Part shown: piece after piece, positions 55,601-64,000 of the stretch
Position numbering within the stretch: the stretch's first letter is position 1
How the letters are laid out: each line of letters begins with the position of its first letter
NCBI GenBank assembly: GCA_965153455.1
Contig: OZ234495.1
Span: 24,238,875-24,302,874, forward strand
Length of the DNA stretch: 64,000 bases
Reading direction: 5' to 3'
Origin: Sphagnum compactum
Lineage: Eukaryota; Bryophyta; Sphagnopsida; Sphagnales
The notes under the pieces: model-generated
The model's input: the letters and a program-made list of their open reading frames with translations, nothing else
What the model was told of the DNA's origin: nothing
Database searches by the model: none
Program-made: the position numbers and the translations under genes

Positions 55601-58060
55601 TGACATGTGGGAAAGGACTATTGAAATGTATAAATCTTGAAAACTCAAATGTATTGTTTGAAAATTCAAATCAAGCATTTGTTTTCAAATAGTGAGTTTT
55701 TTTTTGTGTGAGTTGTAGTTTTCCTATGACCACCTAAAAACAATTTACCATCAACAAGTCAATTCTAAGGAAATTGAAGGACCCTTCACAAAATGGGCAT
55801 TATTTGATGCAATAGTTTTCAAAAGTCCATAACTCAAATCAAAAATTGAAATTGAATTACATGAAAATTGAATTCAAATTTCCCAACATTCATGTTAATC
55901 ATTTAACACAATTTGCTATGATTATCATGATTTTTAAATGGTAAATAATGAACGTATTTTTTATTGTTTACAATTTTAACTAGGATTTAACATGGCTTTT
56001 GGGCTTTTTGCAAGTTAAGGTGGACAAATTTTACCCAAATTTTAAATCTATGAGACTATTGTAGTACCTTGGTGGATTTGGCAACAAATGCTAAATAATT
56101 AATTTAACTTAAGTTTTTGGTTCAACACTTGGGTTTTTAATTCTGAAAATTTCAACACTAAAAGAGTAAATGTATTATAAAAACACTCATTTCAAACAAT
56201 GTGAACTATTTCAATAGTCAAGGGGACCTTAATTTAGTATCTCCCTTCAAGACGACCAGGGATCAAACTCTTACACCTTAAAAAAAAAAATTCAAAAATT
56301 CAACAAATTAAAAATAATTTAATTCATGCCAAAACGACCAAGGTATTATGGTATTCACTATATATTTCTTTATAGGCCAAAAATTTTAAGTCATGAATTT
56401 TGTAAAAAGATTCATCTTTTCCAAAAAACAATGAATGGTGACCATGTAGTGTAGCCTAAATTACAATGTTTTGAGCAAAATTCTTTTATTTTGCAAAATC
56501 ATGACATGAGGGTCTTTGCCATGTTCATTAATTTTATAGGTGTCATTAAAACTTTCATATGATGTTGAAATGGTTTTGAGGACTTCATGATTTTAAATTG
56601 CAAACCACATTTATGATTTTTAAAGAAAAAATGGTGTTATTTCAATATGATGCGTGATTATAGTGAATCCATTTCCAACTCTTATAATGATTATGACACA
56701 AAACTTCTGTGTGTTTGAAATTCACCCATTTGATGTAATTTTTTTGGTTAAATAATTCCACTTTTGTACCACACTAAATTATATAATAATTATATGAATG
56801 ATTTTTTTTCATAACAGTAAAAAAACATTTTACATGAAACACATTCCAATATATAAAGATGTAGGGAAAATGACACAATGATATCCATTTATGGACAATT
56901 TAGTTTACAAATGCCTTTTAGCTCTTTTGACTATGATCACATCCACCGTGTACTTGGTCAAATACAACAATATTCTTGTAGTACCTTTTGTCATTTAACT
57001 ATCATCTTGAACTTTGCCACTCTAAAGGAAACACACCACCTTTCTCCATTATATTATCATTTGGGCTCCACACTATTGCGCACTACCAATGGCATTCAAC
57101 GAAGTGGTTATGTATTTGGGGAATGGAGATGTGTTTTTATGTTTATGTTATGGAGGGGCAATCACATCTCAGGGACAGTTTTTGTATGACATTTGCATAT
57201 GTATATAGCAAATGTTCAACATTAATTATTTTAGTTAATATGTGTATGGTATCATGACTGACTCCTAGATGTGAAACTAAGATTTCCTTTCCAAGCTATG
57301 ACTTCGAGACTTCTAAACAAGGTCTATCCATGAATGTCAATGTGTGCAACAAGACTTTAACACACCCATCATAAATTGCAATGTTTAGGGCTAAAAATGT
57401 AGATTCATTTTTTGGTTGTTTCATTTATCAGCCAAATATCATACAAAGGGTCATCAGAGGTTTTCAGATTTTAAAAATCACACTAAGGGTTGTTTAAAGG
57501 GCATATAAAACTTTTTTTCTTACAATCCAAAAATTTTAGATGAAAAAATTAGGTCATAAATGAATAAAACATGCTTGCATCTTAAGTTCTCGAACAAATT
57601 TCCTTGTAAAAATTTGCCATTTTTTTCTTTTTCTAATTCCTAAAATGCATGTGGTGATAATGCACAAAGGTATTGTTATTGCTTTAATCTAAGTCTATAC
57701 ATGCACAACCTAAAGCTTATATGAACTGAAACATGTTTATAGTCCAAACAACCAACCAATACAAACCTACCGAATCAACCCAAGAATGCACCATCAAGGT
57801 CACAATGAGTACCTAAGATTAGTTACAACTGTTTTTTTTTCCTTGGGATTTTTTGAATGTTTTTGAACTCTTCTTGATGTGCCTATAATAAACAAAAATT
57901 AAAGGTTAGTGATTGAACCCATGATCTCAAACATTGACCAACGTTAAAATACTCATAATTTTTAATGTCTACATCTTCAATCTTATTGATGCATGACATG
58001 TTCTCAAGGAGGTTTGGACTATTGCAACATAAATCATTAATGATGTATAAAGGAAACAAT
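52675..58060. other. Long AT-rich region without recognisable genes
   Basis: About 5.4 kb of AT-rich sequence. A weak plus-strand open stretch near 53030-53160 (LQEMGDFTLLTSWHKLHLVH) follows the SANT-like fragment and may be its decayed continuation. Overlapping frames at 56878-57257 have no motif. No tRNA, structured RNA or tandem array was recognised. Confidence 0.5.
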
Positions 58061-58084
58061 GTAAAAGCATCTCTCAAGTGCTTG

Positions 58085-58765
58085 TATTAAAGAAAATTTG
58101 GCTTTAAGCACAGCTAAACCTTTTGTTTTTCCATTATTTTCCTCCCTTGCACTTGCAAAGCATCTTTCTATGAGATGACCTCAACCAACTATTGTTGTTT
58201 CATTGGTTCATCCTCTGGTTTTGTTTCTTTCCTCTTCGCCATACGAAGCTCATGTTCACAATTTTGACATCACCTTCTACATACATGGCATTGAAGGATA
58301 ATGATTTTCTAGGTGATACTTTTCAATATAATTCAATAATGCTTTCAGTGCTACATCATTCTGTTATAATACCCAATAAAATGCATCATAAGAAAATGAA
58401 AAATGTTAAACATTTAGAACACTAAAAAACATCTTTTGTTACATATCACAATAAGGAAATGCAAATTGAGAAACATGTCCATCAAACATCTGTGTTTGTC
58501 CCATTTTCTGACTTGGAAAAAGAAAAAACATGTAACTACATAACAATTATTGTTGGTATTCTCATTACCTATGCAACCATTGAGCTGTTTCCAATCTTCA
58601 AAATGGATTGTGCTATTTTGTGAACTTCCTTCAAATAAGACTTAAGCAAGAGGACACGTTGAATGTGATTCATTATCCCAAATGCATGCGCAAATGAAAG
58701 TGCCTCAATCTGTTTACCCTTTTTGTCCAACCTATCCACCACATTTGTAGTGGGATAGAGAATGA
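58085..58765 (-). pseudogene. FRIGIDA-like gene fragment
   Basis: The main exon, about 58760-58569, reads NVVDRLDKKGKQIEALSFAH, AFGIMNHIQRVLLLKSYLKE, VHKIAQSILKIGNSSMVA and then TAG directly before a GTAATG donor. This matches the FRIGIDA-like core (V..L..KGKQIEAV.FA.AFG...., VPLLK.YLKE). Family members usually have Gln at the position of the stop, so CAG to TAG is likely. A possible next exon near 58160-58085 reads ENNGKTKGLAVLKAK, which resembles the following ELAVLKAV block. FRIGIDA-like proteins act in flowering-time and chromatin-linked transcription in angiosperms. The rest of the gene is absent. Confidence 0.6.
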
Positions 58766-58974
58766 AGAAGGATCACATACTACAAAGTTATACCATGCAC
58801 CGAAAAATAACTTTTTTCAACACTAATAATACAACTAAATCATGGACACTAATGACACTAATGATGGGCTCCCAACAATGGTAGATCCATCTCACCTTTA
58901 GGCCAATGGGAAAATACAAAAAGTGAGGCGCAAGTAGGAAAAGAGAATAAAACCATTAAATTATGGTGGGTTCA

Positions 58975-59065
58975 TGTCGCGAGATTGCATAAGCTCTTGG
59001 ACCTTCTCATTATTCACAAATGTTTTCCAAATGGCTGGGTCTCTAGCCAATGATACAATTGCTAC
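58975..59065 (-). pseudogene. Conserved-looking exon fragment of unknown plant protein
   Basis: The minus strand reads VAIVSLARDPAIWKTFVNNE then KVQELMQSRDMNPP before a stop, after an acceptor-like GGATGTAG. The DPAIW...V.NE.VQEL pattern resembles a short motif I associate with uncharacterised plant proteins, but I cannot name the family. No neighbouring exon joins it. Confidence 0.3.
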
Positions 59066-62000
59066 CTACATCCTAAACATTGACAGAATTCAAGTCTAGC
59101 TTACCACACGTCCTCCCTCTATATAAGCAAGTAAATACCAATGCTAAAGGAAAATTAGGTTTGTTCTTCTTTGTAAACTAGCTTTAACATCACACTTAAA
59201 TAACATCAAAATTACTAATAAGTTCTAGAAAATCCCTTCACCAACTTTCAAGCTTGCCACACTTCAACTACAATTGATCAACTTATTAAAGCCTTTATGA
59301 CGGTCCCTTTCGACAGAAAATAACTTAACTCCAAAACCTCTAAAAGGCACAATGAATTCATAAAATGCATTATATTACAGATTAACACTTGAACATTAAT
59401 TTCATGTTGGAGCATTTTCACACACTAAGTAACCACATTGTTACGCCTAAGGCTTGTTATAGGTTATATCTGGTTGCAGAAGGGCTTCTTTTTTGGACCA
59501 CAATAGTAGTCAATTCTTGCACATTATAGCACCTTTCATTAGAAATCAACATGCTAACAAACTCCACCTCTAATATTAGCCCCTTGTTGATGTTTAGGCC
59601 CAAGGTTTTGGAAGAAGGTGATTTCAATTCAGCACTAGGCACAAATTGACACTAGTAAATTCAGTAAATACGTTTGATGACATGTGTGTCCATAAATCTT
59701 TTGGATTCACCAACTTCATTCACCAAAGAGCCATTACTCTGTGAACATGTCTATATAATTCACTAAACAAAACCAAGAACATACAAATTGCAAATAACTT
59801 CACATACTAAGTATCCATAACTCACAATCATAAAACCATTGTTGTGCAGCAATGTGTTTAGTTGTTTTACACAGCAACACACAATTGTCATTTTGCCACC
59901 ACCTCCACCATAGCAATGGTTGCAATTCAAGTATTGGTATGTAATACCACCTAGACAACTTTAAGTACATTGAAACATCAGAATTAAATGTTCTCGTGCC
60001 ATGTATGGGAGCATACATATTTGAGTGCACAATAGGTTTCATTGTTTATTCCCTCCATCATGGAACTCTAAGGCTAGGTCTAGCACTTTGCACCAAGAGT
60101 CCCTTCTAGCCTCCCTCAAGCAGATTCCAAAAACAATGGGCAACATTCCCAACATTCCATTATTAGATGTTAGCAGTTGTGGCCAGAATAAAAAAACATT
60201 CCTTTGTTGGGTTTTGCATCACCTGAACACCTTTGGACATCCTCCTATAACCAATGTATACCCCTCCATGACAATGTAATGACATCATCCTTACAAATAA
60301 ACCAGTACAAGTAAAACAACAAACCATTACCAACAAACAACCCACTAAATGTTTTCCCATACACAACTGAAAATAATAACCACTCAAGAAAGTCAATCAA
60401 GAGACAAAGTTATTTCTTAATGAAATTTGTTTGCAGTTCTCGTGGTAGCCACCTTAGCTTCTTCTTAAGACATCACCCATCCCAACTTTGATAACAGTTC
60501 CCCACCCTTTGCAATATCCTCTTGACAAAAGTCATATTCATCATCCATATAAAAAGGGCCTAAACTTGGATGGGACAAAGAATATTTACTTCGTTTGGTG
60601 GCAATAGAATTGTCCACATGTGTAAAAACTAGTCCTAACACAACAGTCATAGCTGCTATTGCTGAACCTACACCCCAAACCAAAATGTAAATTTAAAATA
60701 GATAAAACACCAAACCCTAATTGAAAATCTAGACCTTCAAACTCTTGGGGAGGTTTGCGAGCAATTTTACAACCCTAAATTCATTTATGATGTTTTGAGG
60801 GTAACTAACAAGCTTTATTAAGTCAAGGTCCCTTGTTGTGTTAAATAAATATGGGAATCAAAGTGGGAAAATTGTAAGGTGATGAGCCATACTTATGACC
60901 TTGGATAAATTGTGACATGGTGAAGTTCTGCCTCTACTAGATTGATGACCCTTGGAAAACCTCTAGAAATCTGCACTTGGAACCTGCCCTCTTTAATCAT
61001 CTATGATCTAACATAATTTGTCTTTCTATGCAGAGCCTGAATGATACACTTACATGTTCTAGAACTATATCTTTATCACATGTCATGCATAAGCATGAAT
61101 ATGCTTGCAAATGAGGTGAAACCACTTTGCTTGATGTGCACAATATCTTCAACAACAACATGATATGTCCTTAACAAAACATTATCCTTGGATTTAATAC
61201 TTCCAAAGCATTCTTCCATTAGGGGTGGGGTTATCTGAGATTTTTCAAGGCTTCTCAAAGAAGTAGAATAGAGCCGCAAAAAAATGTATTTCTTATCAAT
61301 AGATTGCTTAGAAAGCTTATTAGTGATAGAAAGTCAGTAGGTCAATTATTTATTTGTGATTTTTTTTCTTGCAACAACAATCCTCTTTGACATATATATT
61401 CCTTTTGGTGTTTAAGTAGACCCCACTGTTGTTATATGTTTTAAAGATGAGGTAAGTGAAGTGAGAGTGTACATTGTTAGCATTAACCTATATCATGTCA
61501 CAAATGCCCTATTAGTAGGTGTAGCTTTTTGGGTTCACAACTGTGTCCCCCATGATGAAGATTGACCTCTGTTGCCAATGAAGGTTATAAAAAAAAAATT
61601 ATTTTATTGATGATAATGATGGAAAGTACTACTTATTTGTGTATCACTAAAAAATTCCTAGGTTTCAAGTAGGGTTTAGGATTAGGTTTTGAAAGCTTAA
61701 ATGGTTGGGGCATTTTTTCTAAAAGAGAAATAAAATCTACTTCATTATTGTTAGAAGGAAGGAAAAAATGTGAAAGTTTAAAGGGATTACACCTTTCTTA
61801 GGTTCCAAGGGTTGTTGCTAGGATGGACATGTGGACCTGCCATTGAGCTGACTTCCACCAAGTCCTAATCTACAATTGCCAATTCTTCTTATTTACTAGG
61901 ATTGTGATTCATTAGAGCTTCCATCTTCCACACTAAGCTAGGTTTTGCATTAATTGTAGAAAAACATGGTGGAGAACGGACGGGATCCTTATCACCTATA

Positions 62001-62905
62001 CTTCCAAATATGTTTCTATGCTAGTTGTTACAACCTATGGTAACAACAATTTCACAACATGGCTTGCATCTACAAAAATAAAACTTGAAAAGGAATCTCC
62101 AACAGGTCATTGGTTTCAACAATGGAATGGAATTTAAACTACTCTAACAGAACACGTCACTCTCATCTTGTTGAAGCCAAAAGGTCTCTTAAAATAGAGT
62201 TAGGTGTTGAAGGTCAATGACAAGACTATATTATGGCTAATAGTTAAATAATAACCACTCCCACACTCGTCATTCATGAAGAGGAAATTCCAGACTATGA
62301 AGATGGTGACTTACAGATTCTCGTGGAATCAAAAGAGGATGAAACTTGAGGAAATGTCATTGGAAGGGGGCTTGTCACCATTGGTTTAAGGCAAGGATAT
62401 ATTGATGGTAATACCCGCAATAACAAGATTTCTATTCTCATTTTTTGTGTCATTTTGGCTATCATATCGTATTTGTTAACAATAATTGATACATCAACAA
62501 CAACAAGAAGAGCAAGAGCACCTTTAAATAATGGGGTTACAACAGTGATTCCTACAAGTTTGGAGGCAACAATAGTAGCATCTACTTCCATGGTTTGAGA
62601 GGGAAAGAGCAAGGTCATTGGGAACAACTAGAGCACCATTTATAGGCTTAGTAGGTGTAGTGGTGGTGACTATTACAACACTCTTAAGAACAACTACTAC
62701 CACATGAAGAGACTTCTCACCAGCAACTTGATAAGCAATTATACAAAAAATCTACATCTTGAACTTTTGTCCTATCTTCAAAAGCAATGGGAAAACTTGG
62801 GCATGATGTTGGTTAGTAATCAAAAGACAAAACTACAATAAAAATCAATAATGTAATAGGCAATGGTAAGAGGAAGTTTTTCCTACATCAACAAATCACA
62901 TCTAT
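59066..62905. other. AT-rich DNA, no confirmed gene
   Basis: Several minus-strand frames of 60-110 codons (59457-59642, 60465-60683, 61076-61279, 62295-62627) carry no motif I recognise. The 60465-60683 frame has a hydrophobic start (SAIAAMTVVLGLVFTH) and an acidic tail and could be another gene fragment. Confidence 0.4.
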
Positions 62906-63436
62906 TCATGAAAAAGGATTGACATGGATGAAGGTGTGGCCCATGTTATCATCTACTTCCAAAATAAACGCCATATTACTTATAGCAAAAAAGACCATGA
63001 TCAGACATATCTCCTGTTGACCCACTAAAAATGTTAATGTCATTAGCAAAACCTTGGAAGTGAAAAATACATCTTCATACATGGTGAAAACATGCATATA
63101 AAAGAGACAAAAAAATCAATAATAGGAGTTGCATAGAGAGTCCAATGATTTACTGCATCGATAACAGTAGTTGGGGGCATTAAATATAGTCACCACCTTA
63201 TGCTCTTGTCCCATCAAAGACCACACATCCTTGCTAAATCCATGCAGGAATGATTCGATCAGCAAAGACAATTTGTGCAACTTGCTCAACAATAATGGCA
63301 TGAGAAAGCAAAGACCCAATCATAGAGAAAACAAGCAGGTACATACATGTCCCCAGTTGTAACCCTCCATAACTAGTTGATGTGCACATGCCACTAACTT
63401 TAAGTTGTAATTGTGATTGAATTGTTCTGAAATGTC
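62906..63436 (-). pseudogene. PP2A catalytic subunit pseudogene, last three exons
   Basis: Three exon-like segments keep the PP2A order: 63436-63347 ([30 protein letters not shown], good TGTAG acceptor and GTATGT donor), 63205-63153 (EHKVVTIFNAPNYCYRC), and 62978-62906 (NMAFILEVDDNMGHTFIHVN then stop). These match the Ser/Thr phosphatase 2A catalytic subunit, including the metal-ligand His in AHQLV. It is broken: the acceptor before EHK is shifted by one base, the donor after CYRC reads TA instead of GT, ARAH is changed to ACAH, and the C-terminal TPDYFL tail is missing. Because introns are retained, it is a duplicated or captured copy, not a retrocopy. Upstream exons were not found before the window end. 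Confidence 0.8.
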
Positions 63437-64000
63437 CTACAGTCAACATTTCATTATTACATTAGCAATTCATTCCCCAAACATGTTTTTTAACACCTTC
63501 AATGATAGCCAACTTGACAATTGTTTATTTATTTGTTGCTCTTTCCCCATACATCTCCACTTGCCATCCCCCACAAGGCCCACAAGGTGCTTGCGTGCTT
63601 CAAAACACAATTTTTAACATAAACAACTTGGCCTTTTCTTTATTCATAACAGAAGTTTACTTGAAAAGTAGCACTCATGACTTCCAACACATGTTTTCCC
63701 CATGATAACAATCTCCTTAAAGGATATTACGAGGACAAAGAAGACACCGTCAAAGCATCACTTGATGTTGTCAAAACACATATTTTAAAGATCACAGTGC
63801 AAAGCACAAATACATGCACGACTGGTCCACAAACATCTAGAAGCCCTAAATGACATTCACATTAAACTTTCATTAAAGTAAGTGAAAGTAGTTTTAATTG
63901 AACTATAATTTGATTTCACTTCCTATCAACAAGTTAGAATGGAGACATAACCTTTTGTTAGTCCAAGGAAAAATTGCTAATAGAACTGAATTTAAATGGT
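63437..64000. other. Window-end flank of the PP2A pseudogene
   Basis: The expected preceding PP2A exon (ending before DISEQ) was not recognised on the minus strand up to the window end. Otherwise AT-rich DNA with short frames. Confidence 0.4.

Overview
The window looks like nuclear DNA of a land plant (streptophyte) with a large, repeat-rich, AT-rich genome. The evidence is spliced genes with GT-AG introns of about 235-770 bp, N-terminal leaders that look like chloroplast transit peptides, plant-type protein families (COG0212/MTHFSD-like, thioredoxin, FRIGIDA-like, type 2A phosphatase), and abundant LTR-retrotransposon, LINE, hAT and MITE debris. I cannot name the species. A bryophyte or other non-flowering lineage is possible but unproven. 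There is no prokaryotic signal (no operons, no Shine-Dalgarno sites, no CRISPR).

Three protein-coding genes can be assembled exon by exon, all on the minus strand: an MTHFSD/COG0212-like protein with a C-terminal RRM (7909-12035, 6 exons, 566 aa), a dCTP pyrophosphatase of the MazG fold (18352-19476, 2 exons, 163 aa), and a thioredoxin with a probable plastid leader (47560-49514, 4 exons, 217 aa). Each sits in an island of higher GC. Their coding phases close exactly. Between the first two, 16.5-17.3 kb contains phase-consistent but unidentified minus-strand exons.

The rest is mostly mobile and repetitive. 1-2041: 3' part of a decayed LINE whose zinc-knuckle region is split by a purine-rich repeat block. 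3.3-6.7 kb: copia and gypsy fragments on the minus strand. 12.5-16.3 kb: tandem duplications, a hairpin, and a dispersed repeat carrying an hAT-type MITE. 20.6-33 kb: a T-rich tract, a recurrent GATAACC-containing family, a dimeric minisatellite, and several nested inverted repeats. 33-46 kb: gypsy gag and integrase debris interrupted by a young-looking 723-bp hAT element with a perfect 8-bp target duplication, clusters of GGTA tetranucleotide repeats, and a dispersed repeat broken by three insertions, one of which looks like a solo LTR. 49.9 kb: a small MITE with TTA target sites.

The last 12 kb holds broken pieces of host genes: a SANT/Myb-like fragment, a FRIGIDA-like exon ending in a nonsense codon, an unknown conserved-looking fragment, and the 3' exons of a PP2A catalytic-subunit gene with two damaged splice sites. 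These may be captured fragments or old duplicates.

I found no convincing new multi-gene system. The best leads are the miniature hAT element with an isolated transposase tail, the COG0212-RRM fusion, the cluster of gene fragments at 58-63 kb, and the unidentified exons near 16.5-17.3 kb.
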